Shown one piece after another: positions 20,898 to 30,849 of a DNA stretch of 64,000 nt; within the stretch, counting starts at the first letter, position 1, and each line of letters starts with the position of its first letter. The position numbers were made by a program, and so were the translations under genes. The notes below the pieces were generated by a model. It worked only from the letters and a program-made list of their open reading frames with translations. It was not told the origin of the DNA and made no database searches. The stretch is from assembly GCA_025403435.1 (NCBI GenBank), contig CM046330.1, forward strand, positions 25,855,507 through 25,919,506, written 5' to 3'. The DNA comes from Artocarpus heterophyllus. Its lineage: Eukaryota > Streptophyta > Magnoliopsida > Rosales > Moraceae.

Positions 20898-21070
20898 GGA
20901 CGACCTGTCGAACTTTGTGGCCGGCCTGCCGAAGAGCAGAAGTTCGGCCTGCTGATCTAATTTTTCGACCTGTCGAACATGGATGAATTTTTAATCCAAA
21001 TTGCAAAGCCTTTGTCGGCCTGCCGGTTGAGGGAATTCTGGCCTGCCGATGATGTTCGGCCTGCCGAACT
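20898..21070. repeat. GGCCTGCC cluster, tail of 5' LTR of C
   Basis: Seven CT-centred units, the reverse complement of those in the head cluster of the same LTR. Confidence 0.85.
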
Positions 21071-21423
21071 GTGGGAACAAATGGATTTCAAATGATGTGA
21101 TGATCAAAGAGATTTAATGTGATATTTTTATAAGTCCTGATTTTACAATTTGACAAACCTATATTATTAAATAAGTTCATGTTTAATTTAAGTATAATTG
21201 AATAAATTATTATATGGGATAAGTTAAATATTGTTATTCTAAACAATGATAAGTTAAAAAAAAAAAACGTATGAATGGATCCTGGTAACGTAAGTTTAAG
21301 TACTTTTAAAATCAATAGTAATTATTAAGTTTGATATTATTTATAAGTTTAATGTTTATGCATGTACGAATGTAAGTATATAACGACATTTGTGACGTCC
21401 GAATTAAAGGGCGTTGCAGGCTT

Positions 21424-21435
21424 TGGTATCAGAGC
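21424..21435 (+). promoter_or_regulatory. Primer-binding site of element C (initiator Met tRNA)
   Basis: TGGTATCAGAGC, complementary to the 3' end of plant initiator Met tRNA, lies 5 bases after the end of the 5' LTR. Confidence 0.9.
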
Positions 21436-21634
21436 GAATCTTTCGATTACAATTCATATCGCCACACGTCAATCCAAGTCCTCCAAGTAAGTATGATATT
21501 AAGTTAGATGTATTGTTGCAAGTATGATGATAAGATTAAGGTTTGAATGATTAATGATTAATGATATAGTAGTGAAAACCTGTCTCATAAATGAAAGATC
21601 ATTTCTAAGTCCTAATTATTTTAGAAAATTTACA

Positions 21635-22834
21635 ATGGACGGCCACAGAAGAATGTAGACTCGCACCCAGACTAACGAAAGACTTATGACTATGATCGCA
21701 GAACTGCAGAGGCAGTTGGAAGATCAACGAAGAGAAATAGGTGCATTAAGGGCCAACGACCAGAATGGTGAACAGCGAGGCAATGATGTGCCTCCTCCTC
21801 CTCCTCCGCCACAACCACAACTAAACGAAGTCCCAGCTCCTGCCGTTGAACCAAGAGCAGCCTATTAGGAACCTCTTCTGGTCAGATGGAAGAGAGTCAA
21901 GGCAGCTGACTTTGAGGGTTCAAAGGACCCGTTAGTCGCACAAGGATGGCTGAAGACGATTGAGGCCACCTTACGACTCATGGATTTCACAGACAACGAA
22001 AAAGTCCTCTATGCCTCGTACTGCCTTACCATGGAGGCCAGGATATGGTGGGACGGCATCAAACAGAGCAGAAATGTTGAAGAGATGTTATGGGCTGATT
22101 TTGTTCACGAGTTCAACACAAAGTTCTTCCACATGAATGTTACAAGGAAGCATTATGAGGAGTTTGAAAGCCTACGCCAGGGGGATATGACAGTCACTGA
22201 TGTGGTGACAAAGTTTGACCAGCTTGCTCGTCTATGCTCAGGGATGGTTATGAACGAAGGTGAAAGGGTCAGAAGGTTGATCAGGGCCCTTAGACCAGAC
22301 ATTGCTGCAATTGTTGATGGGGCTAGTCCGCTAAGAACCCAAGAACAGGTTGTCATGAGGGCTCAACGTGCTGAGTTCCATCTGTCGAAGTTAAGAAGGA
22401 ATCAGCCTCAGCCCAACCAGCAAGCCAACAATGCTAATAACCAGAATCGTCCTCCCCGTAGGAACAACAACAACAACAATGGCAGCAACAACAACAGTCA
22501 GAACTGGAGAAACAATAAGAGGAAGGACAATCCTCAACAACAGCAGGGCCAGGACAACAAGAGGCACAATGATGGTCAGCGCAACAACAATGACAGGCGA
22601 TTCCAACCATGTGCTAAATGTGGAAAGAAACATCTAGGGGAATGTAGATTGGGGACCAACCAATGTTTCATATGTGGGCGTGAAGACCATTTCGTAAAGA
22701 ACTGCCCCAAGCTGATGAATGCCAATGCCCCGCAGAGACCTCCTCCTCAAGCCCAGCTGCATCAGATGCAAGCCTCCCTTGAAGGGCCACTAATTAGTCA
22801 GGGGAGACTTGAAGCCCCACCGGCAAACGCCTGA
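21635..22834 (+). pseudogene. gag region of element C
   Basis: This is the nucleocapsid part of the gag-pol frame. From the ATG at 21,635 the frame is stopped by TAG at 21,656 and 21,866, then runs open to TGA at 22,832; all three stops are in one frame with the downstream protease, so the original was a single gag-pol frame. A retrotransposon-gag core is recognisable at about 21,980-22,400 (ARIWWDGI, then FDQLARLC). It is followed by an Asn/Gln-rich linker at about 22,380-22,600 and a CX2CX4HX4C zinc knuckle (CFICGREDHFVKNC) at 22,664-22,705. The stops look like C-to-T or G-to-A changes. Confidence 0.85.
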
Positions 22835-22843
22835 ATTTATGCC

Positions 22844-24850
22844 ATGACAAAAGAACAAGTGGCTGCTGAAGCCTCCAATGTGGTCACAGGTCAGATAACA
22901 AGCTTATGTAATGATGTTTATGTTCTTTTTGATACGGGTGCCACGCATTCTTTTGTATCTATGTCACATGCTAAGAAGTTAGGGGCTCGTTTAGAGCCTA
23001 TGAGACAGGGATTCACTACGACACTACCCTCCGGGGAAGTGATATTATCCACACATTGTTTGCATAAAGTACCCCTATGGATTTCTGATAGGGAACTTTT
23101 CGTCGACCTCATTGTGATCGACATGCATGACTATGACATGATTCTTAGGATGGATTTCCTAAGTAAGTATAATGCCTCAATCGAATGCCAGAAACGAAAG
23201 GTGATCTTCCATCCTGAAGGTGATCAGAAATTCGTTTATGTTGACGAGACCAGAAAGAAACCCCACATGTTTCTATCGGCAATGAAAGCAAGGAAGCTTT
23301 TAGCAAGTGGCTGCATGGGTTATCTGGCGAACGTTGTAGACAAAAGCCAAGAAGGAAAGACAAGAATGGAAGATGTGCATGTTGTTCATGAATATGAAGA
23401 TGTGTTTCCTGATGACCTAATGAGTCTACCACCAGAAAGAGAAGTTGAATTCGAGATTGAGCTCGCTCCAGGCACCGAACCAATCTCTAAAGCGCCTTAC
23501 AGAATGGCCCCGGCAGAATTAAAAGAGCTTTACACGCAATTAAAGGAACTACTGGACAAAGGATTTATTAGGCCAAGTCACTCACCATGGGGTGCTCCAG
23601 TTTTATTTGTGAAGAAGAAGGATGGCACTATGAGACTCTGCATTGACTACAGAGAACTGAACAAGGTGACGATCAAGAACAAGTATCCGTTGCCTCGAAT
23701 TGATGATTTGTTTGATCAGCTCAAGGGTGCATCAGTGTTCTCAAAGATTGATCTACGATCAGGATATCACTAGTTGAAGATCAAAGAAGGAGATATCCCC
23801 AAGACTGCTTTCAGGTCGAGGTATGGTCACCATGAATTTGTGGTTATGCCTTTCAGTCTGACGAATGCACCTGCTGCCTTTATGGATTTGATGAACAGGG
23901 TATTCAAGGATTTTCTCGATAAATTTGTTGTTGTATTTATCGACGATATTCTTGTCTACTCGAAGAATCAGGAAGAGCATGAGGAGCATTTAAGGATTGT
24001 GCTAGAGACTTTGAGAAGACACCAGCTATATGCTAAGTTCTCTAAATGCGAGTTTTGGCTTGATAAAGTGTCATTTCTGGGGCATGTTATTACAAAGGAT
24101 GGGATTATGGTGGACCCTGCTAAGGTTGAAGCTGTACTCAACTGGAAGCAACCGATGAATGCCAGTGAAATAATGAGCTTCTTGGGTCTAGCAGTTTACT
24201 ATCGGAGATTCGTAGAAGATTTCTCCAAGATAGCAGCTCCCCTCACGAACTTAACTCGCAAAGAAAAGAAGTATGAATGGACGGATGCATGTGAGAAGAG
24301 CTTTCAAGAACTAAAGAAAAGATTAATGACGGCTCTAGTGTTGGCAATTCCTGAAGGAAATGATAGGTTCGTAATTTACAGTGATGCATCCAAGATGGGC
24401 CTTGGAGCTGTTTTGATGCAAAATGAAAAGGTGATTGCTTATGCTTCAAGACAACTGAAAGACTACGAAAAGAACTATCCTACTCATGATCTCGAGTTAG
24501 CAGCAGTTGTTTTTGCGTTGAAGATATGGAGACACTATTTATATAGAGTCCAATGCAAGATCTTCATTGATCATCAAAGTCTAAAGTACTTCTTCACGCA
24601 AAGAGACCTAAATATGAGGCAACGAAGATGGCTAGAGCTAGTGAACGATTACGATTGTGAAATCCTTTATCATCCTGGTAAAGCTAACCGAGTAGCTGAT
24701 GCTTTAAGTAGGAAGTCTGTTGCCACGTTGATGTCTATGCAAGCAATGTCTCCACCATTAAGGAAGGAAATTCTAGACTTCGGTTTAGAACTTATAGCAG
24801 GCCAGCTATCAGCACTCTCTCTTGCTCCGACGATGTATGATGAAATTTAG
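22844..24850 (+). pseudogene. Protease, reverse transcriptase and RNase H of element C
   Basis: The frame continues directly from gag. The aspartic protease active site DTGA lies at 22,931-22,942 ([10 protein letters not shown]). Reverse transcriptase follows, with [25 protein letters not shown] and an intact catalytic IDD at 23,942-23,947 ([10 protein letters not shown]). The RNase H domain starts near 24,370 ([15 protein letters not shown]) and ends with the [15 protein letters not shown] linker near 24,670-24,715. An in-frame TAG at 23,771, where the family usually has a Gln after SGYH, splits the frame inside RT, and another TAG ends it at 24,848. Confidence 0.9.
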
Positions 24851-26274
24851 AGTAAGCAAGATGACGACGTAAGCCTTGTAAGAATCAAGCAAGAAATGAA
24901 AGAAGGAAAATGTCAAGAGTTTCATATTGTGGATGACGGAACTCTATACCTTAAGGACCGTTTATGTGTTCCCAATGTTGATGGTGTAAGGGAAAGGATC
25001 TTGGCAGAAATTCATGACACTCCTTACTCTATTCATCTAGGTGCAACGAAGATGTATAATGATCTAAAGGGTAATTTCTGATGGTTTGGAATGAAACGTG
25101 ATGTTGCAAAGTATGTAAAGAAATATATGACATGTCAGCAAGTAAAGGCTGAACACCAGAGACCTGATGGTAAACTGCAATCTATCTAAATACCGGAATG
25201 GAAATGGGAAGAAATAGCTATGGACTTCATACCGGCTTACCCAGAACTACGAACGGTTATAATGCAATCTGGGTAGTTGTGGATCGGCTAACGAAGATGG
25301 CGCATTTCATTCCTATCAAGATCACTTACTCTATGGAACGTCTAGGGGAACTCTACGTCAAGGAGATTGTACGACTGCATGGGATTCCCAACTCAATTAT
25401 TTCAGATCGTGAGAGCAGGTTCACATCTAAGTTTTGAAAGAGTGTCTAGACTGCAATGGGAACCAGGCTTCATTTCAGCACCGCTTTTCATCCTCAGACT
25501 GACGGCCAAACAAAGAGGACGAATTTGATTCTAGAAGATATGCTGCAGGCATGTTCTCTCAATTTTAAGACCAACTGGTGTAAAATATTGCCATTAGCAG
25601 AGTTTGCTTACAACAACAGCTTTCAGGCGACAATTGGAATGGCACCATATGAAGCGCTGTATGGACGAAAATGCAGGTCGCCTATATGTTGGCATGAAGC
25701 TGGTGAAAAGAAGTTGATGGAAAGTGTAAATGCTGAAAGAAACGACTTTGTGAATGAAACATCTGAGATGATAAAGTTGGTAAGAAGAAGGATAGAGACC
25801 GCTCAAAGCCATCAAAGGAGTTATGCTGACAAAAGAAGAAGACCTTTAGAGTTCGCTGTAAGCGAATATGTGTTTTTGAAAGTTGCACTAATGAAAGGAG
25901 TTATGAGGTTTGGGAAGAAAAGCAAGTTAAGCCCAAGATTCATCGGTCCTTATGAAGTTGTTAAACGAATAGGCAAAGTAGCTTATCAGCTGAAGTTGCC
26001 TTCTGAAATTTCTGCAATGCACTATGTATTTCATGTCTCCATGCTCAAGAAGTATGTCCTGGACCCTACGTATGTGATTGAGCCACAAGTGATCGAGATA
26101 CGAGAAGATTTAAGTTATGAAGAAAAACCAACGAAGATACTCGATCGAAAAACCAAGACTTTGAGGAATAAAGAAATTCCATTGGTCAAGGTGTTATGGC
26201 AAAATCAGCAAGTTGAAGAAGCTACATGGGAACGTGAAGATATCATGAAAGCTATGTATCCGTATTTGTTTTAA
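24851..26274 (+). pseudogene. Integrase and C-terminal tail of element C
   Basis: The HHCC zinc-binding region is at about 25,010-25,150 (IHDTPYSIHLGATKMYNDL, then CQQVK). It is interrupted by TGA at 25,079 and a TAA near 25,187. A one-base deletion near 25,228 shifts the frame. The catalytic core follows, with SDRESRF near 25,405 and LILEDML near 25,530, broken by a TGA at 25,435 and a stop shortly after. The last open stretch (25,456-26,274) carries the GPYEVVKRIGKVAYQL region and ends in a short chromodomain-like tail, VEEATWEREDIMKAMYPYLF. Confidence 0.88.
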
Positions 26275-26296
26275 GTTTCGAGGATGAAACTTTTAT

Positions 26297-26310
26297 AAGG
26301 TGGGGAGAAT
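26297..26310 (+). promoter_or_regulatory. Polypurine tract of element C
   Basis: AAGGTGGGGAGAAT directly precedes the 3' LTR and would prime plus-strand DNA synthesis. Confidence 0.85.
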
Positions 26311-26580
26311 TGTAACACCCGCCTATTTTATGTAACGGACCACGTTAAGTTAGTAACGTTATTAAGGAATGTTATTAGTAAATCACGTTATATGATATGA
26401 TATGTGATGTGCATGTTACTACCTTTTTATGTCAAGTTTTGTGACAGGTGACGACCACATGAGATCGTTGTGCTCTAGTGTTCATGTGAAATTCTAATTA
26501 TATGTTTATTTATGATGCAATATATGATTATTTATGATGCAATGATGTATGAATGTTTTATGGTTTGGCATTTAATGACA

Positions 26581-26693
26581 GATCGGCAGGCTGAACTTCT
26601 TGTCGAGATCGGCAGGCCGAAGAAACCCACCGGCAAGCCGAACTTGCTGGAACCAGCAGGCCGAAGGGGAAAATCGGCAGGCCGAACACGGTT
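26581..26693. repeat. GGCAGGCC cluster, head of 3' LTR of C
   Basis: Five AG-centred units. One unit and its spacer differ from the 5' LTR cluster. Confidence 0.85.
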
Positions 26694-28818
26694 GACGAGA
26701 AGTCAGCTGAAATCTCTCCAAAATTATGGCTGAGTTAATTACATTAATTGGGTGATTTAATGTGATTAATTGGCATAATAATGGAATGTTTTATCAGTTA
26801 AGGAAATTAAAGGGGTTTGACTTCTCATTGATTTGTGTCAATTTAAATGGTTTCTCATTTAAATAGGGAAAAACATGGTAAGTAATGAGTGGGAGATTTG
26901 AATTTCCTTCTTTCTTTCCTTTTCTCCACGCCAATCAGCCTCTTAACAGTCAAACATTTCTGACTTAATGAAGAGTAATGACTCTTCATTATACACATTA
27001 CGTTAGAAAAATTTTAACGCTCTTTCCTCAGATAATTTCTCTCGGTTCTGAGACGTTCTCTCATTATTTTCTCCTCCTCTTCTCTTCTCCACGAGTGCTT
27101 TGCTTTTCTCTCTTTCACGAAAATTCTCTGCAAAAAAAATTATAAGAAAAGTCATATTTCGTTGATTGAAATCAAGGGGTTTTGAGAAGATATTTCCAGG
27201 TATGAATTCAATTTTTCTGGTATTTTTAAAAGAAATTCTTCTCCTCGTTAGGTATTATATTTTTGTCTTGATATTTTTATATATGATGTTATGTATATAT
27301 TATGTCATGTTTTTCTAAGTTTCATGTCATTTCAATGTTTTAATGAAAAAAATAATATTTCTGTCTTCTACCCCTCACAGTAATATGTTACTGTATAATT
27401 TTAAAAGTATGAAAAATGTAATGATTATTCAAGGGGTAAATATGATGTTTTCATGAAAAGTTGTTATAAATGCATATGTATGAGTATGTAAGAAGAATGT
27501 GTTTTATTTATATGTTATGAAATTTTTATGGGAATTCATTAAGAAAAATGTTTTAATAAATGTTATTTCTGGATTTCTGTTATGAAATGTTATGTATGTT
27601 TAAAAGATTTTATGATAATAAAATAATTTCATGCATGATAATATGATGATTGTATGGAGTTTTTAAATTAAATATATGTGTTTTAAATTATTGGGAAATG
27701 TTTTTTTCAAAAAGATTTTCATGTTTACAATGTATGAAATGTTTTGATTTTAAGGAAGCATGTTATGAATAGCGTTTACATGATTTGATGATAATTTCGT
27801 GCTGATGATTATAGGATATGTCTGAAATGTGATGAGTGTATACATGAGTGTATGTGTATGTGAATATTATATGAATGAATGTTATTTGTATGGATAGTTC
27901 ATGATAAGTATTGATTTTTATTGCATATTTAAATGATAAATGGCATGAACACTCAAGGAAGCGAGCACATCGAGACCGCAGCGTCGTCACCAAGTGCAAT
28001 TTTTAAGGTTAAGTAAACTATCGATAAGGTAAGTACATTCTCACATGCAACATGACACCTTTTTCAAGGTTTGATGGTATATTTACAAGGATACTCATGA
28101 TGATTTTATGATGATTTTTCCTTAAAGGATTTCTTATGAAAGATTTTCATGATTTTAAGTTATGCATGATGTTTATGGCATGTATTTAAACATGAAAAGT
28201 GTGTATATATGTATCACCTAATAAGTGTTGCACACCCAATGTTATGAAATGTTATGTTATGATGTCATGTTTGGTTTGGGATTAGCTACCCTTCTCCTCT
28301 CATGACGGCGCGCCTATGATGATGTTAATGGTGCAACACTTGGGCCCTTAAGATAAAATGGATTAAGTTTTAAAATGGTTAACGTCACGAAAGATATGTT
28401 CTATGAAATTTTGCTTATGGTACTTTTATGATATGATGACAATGATGATGATGATGATGTTTATGAAAGGTTTTAAATTGTGAGAATATATGTACTTACT
28501 AAGCATTAACTTAATAATGTTTTATGTCATGTTGCAATAAGGGTAAGAGAATCATGGAATAGGAGGAGGACATGGGAAGGCGTGTGAGTAACATGAACGA
28601 TGAATTGTAACCGGAAGCATGCCAAGAAAACGATTTTATGATTTAATCAAGTTTTATATATATATTTTCGAACATATTTTTATGTTAAGTTTTTAAGAAT
28701 ACTTATATTATGGCTTTATAAGTTATTTAATCATTTTTTATGAATTATGAACTTCCGCTATATTTTACGCAAAGTTGGTATGTTTTAAATTAAGTTTTAC
28801 AAAGGAATTTTGGTCTCG

Positions 28819-28990
28819 GACGGCCTGCCGAAGACCAGAAGTTCGGCCTGCCGATCTAATTTTCCGGCCTGCCAAACATGGATGAATTTTTAATCCGAAT
28901 TGCAAAGCCTCTGCCGGCCTGCCTGTTGAGGGAATTTCGGCCTGCCGATGATGTTCGGCCTGCCAAAGTCCAAAGTTCGGCCTGCCAAAC
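28819..28990. repeat. GGCCTGCC cluster, tail of 3' LTR of C
   Basis: Seven CT-centred units; some lost their CpG. Confidence 0.85.
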
Positions 28991-30719
28991 TGTGGGAACA
29001 AATGGATTTCAAATGATGTGATGATCAAAGAGATTTAATGTGATATTTTTATAAGTCCTGATTTTACAATTTGACAAACCTATATTATTAAATAAGTTCA
29101 TGTTTAATTTAAGTATAATTGAATAAATTATTATATGGAATAAGTTAAACATTGTTATTCTAAACAATGATAAGTTAAAAAAAAAAAACGTATGAATGGA
29201 TCCTGGTAACGTAAGTTTAAGTACTTTTAAAATCAATAGTAATGATTAAGTTTGATATTATTTATAAGTTTAATGTTTATGCATGTACGAATGTAAGTAT
29301 GTAACGACATCTGTGACGTCCGAATTAAGGGGCGTTACACATACTTGGCAGGGATAAAGTCAACACATAACCATGTTATCATGATTTTTTTTAGTCATAA
29401 AAATTACATTTAGTATCTAAAAACAAGTCATACATCATACACACAAAATCTGCCAGCAATAACTAGGCAGTGAACAACTCTAAACTCAGGTCCGTTTAAC
29501 ACATTTTGACACCATAGAAAAATCTACAAAAATTAACACATATAATAGACATATAGAACTCAAACATATCCAAAAATTGGCTCCAACAAAATTGGAGTTG
29601 GTCAAAATACACATTTGAAATCAGTGGTAAAACTAACCTCTATTAACTTATACAGTGAGCTACATGAGTTCATCATTTTCAAACAATTAAAACACATTAA
29701 TTTAAACTCTAAAATTCTTACTAACAACTTATTAACATACATCAAAATACCAGAAAATTATCTCAACACCAATAAAATCATTTAATGATACAAAACATCA
29801 CATAACCAAAAAGTCCAATCATTTTATTGTTGAAGCAGTTTCTAGACCTAGTCTTACTAAAAATTCCAAAACACATAAAATACTTCTCAAATCATTACCA
29901 AACTTTTCAGTTCATAACTTAACATATATATAAACATTCTTGTCAAATTTTGTAGCAAACAAAGCACGTTTATCCCTTGAACAAAAATCACATTTTCGAG
30001 CATCATAACCAAACAACAACATTTTTACTGTGAGTGGCAGTGGGTAGAAAATTCATATCTTAATGTAGAAAAATCGAAATAAGTTGAAACTTGGAAGAAC
30101 ATTACATAACATATATATGAACATCATATTAAAATCTCACAGCAAATTAAGATTCCTCGAAAAAGTTATGGTTGCCGGAGTAAGGAGGAAAACATATTTC
30201 AGAAATACCGAAAAAAGGCTCTTACCTAAAAAATGAAGCTTCTCTAGTTTATCTTCGAATTTGGCTAGGTGGAAAGTGAGGTTTCTTGGTGTTCTTTAGG
30301 TGTTTGTAGCAGGGAAATGAAGAGAGAAGATGGAGAAGAAAATGTAGAGAAGAGAGAGTGAGAGAGGAGACGTGAGAGAGAGAGAGCAAAATTTTGTGAA
30401 GGAGGAAAATGGGAGCAATAATCAATGTGAGGCTTGTCTTTAGCTCAGAATTTTCTGAGTAAAAGGATGGCTAATGGCGTGCATCAATGAGGAATTTAGG
30501 GGAAAGTTGATTCTTTCACCAACAATTGCATTAAAATATGAGAAAGCATGCTAATTACACCTAATCATTCAAAAAGTCCCATCATTTTGTCTCCTTAATT
30601 GAGGGGATTGGTCCAAGAATATGCCTATCAATACAACTCATCTTCCACTTTTGTCTCAATCAATTCCAATCAACATTATTTAAATTTTAAAAGATTCTTG
30701 CTGATTGCTCGTCAGCTGT

Positions 30720-30849
30720 CATCGGCCTGCCGATGCCGCACTTTGGCCTGCCGATTCTGTGAAGTTTGGCCTGCCGATTATTTTCATCGGCCTGCCAATC
30801 ATTGAGGGGCATTCGGCTTGCCGAACTTGAAAGTCCGGCCTGCCGAACT
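30720..30849. repeat. GGCCTGCC cluster, LTR B right
   Basis: Six units. They read as the head cluster when LTR B is viewed in its own (minus) orientation. Confidence 0.85.

Larger units (their letters stand above)
18373..21418 (+). repeat. 5' LTR of element C
   Basis: This 3,046-bp copy matches 26,311-29,339 along its whole length. Its ends have decayed: TATAACACC instead of TGTAACACC, and GTTGCA instead of GTTACA. It contains a GGCAGGCC cluster near the start, a pyrimidine-rich leader-like tract (about 19,090-19,200), ATG-rich AT sequence, and a GGCCTGCC cluster near the end. LTR-encoded promoter elements cannot be pinned down by eye. Confidence 0.9.
18373..29339 (+). mobile_element. Element C: complete Ty3/gypsy chromovirus-type retrotransposon, coding region dead
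   Basis: Element C has two LTRs of about 3.0 kb, an initiator-Met tRNA primer-binding site, a single gag-pol frame and a polypurine tract, all in the right order. The domain order (gag, zinc knuckle, protease, RT, RNase H, integrase, short chromodomain-like tail) and the long LTRs fit the Tekay/Del chromovirus clade; the clade call is inference. The coding frame is broken by several stops and one frameshift. It lies inside LTR B but no matching 5-bp target duplication flanks it (ATTAT on the left, CATAC on the right). Confidence 0.9.
26311..29339 (+). repeat. 3' LTR of element C
   Basis: This 3,029-bp copy has canonical ends (TGTAACACCCGCC and GGGGCGTTACA). It differs from the 5' LTR by scattered substitutions and small indels, including in the number and state of the palindrome units. 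Confidence 0.92.

Noticed and set aside
21424..21440. tRNA-like words TGGTATCAGAGC and TGGCGCC...
   Set aside because: These are primer-binding sites beside LTRs, not tRNA genes; no cloverleaf is present around them. No other tRNA or rRNA was recognised.
22391..22633. Antisense frame over the Asn-rich gag linker of element C
   Set aside because: Shadow of the AAC/AAT repeats in gag (reads as Val/Leu-rich on the other strand).
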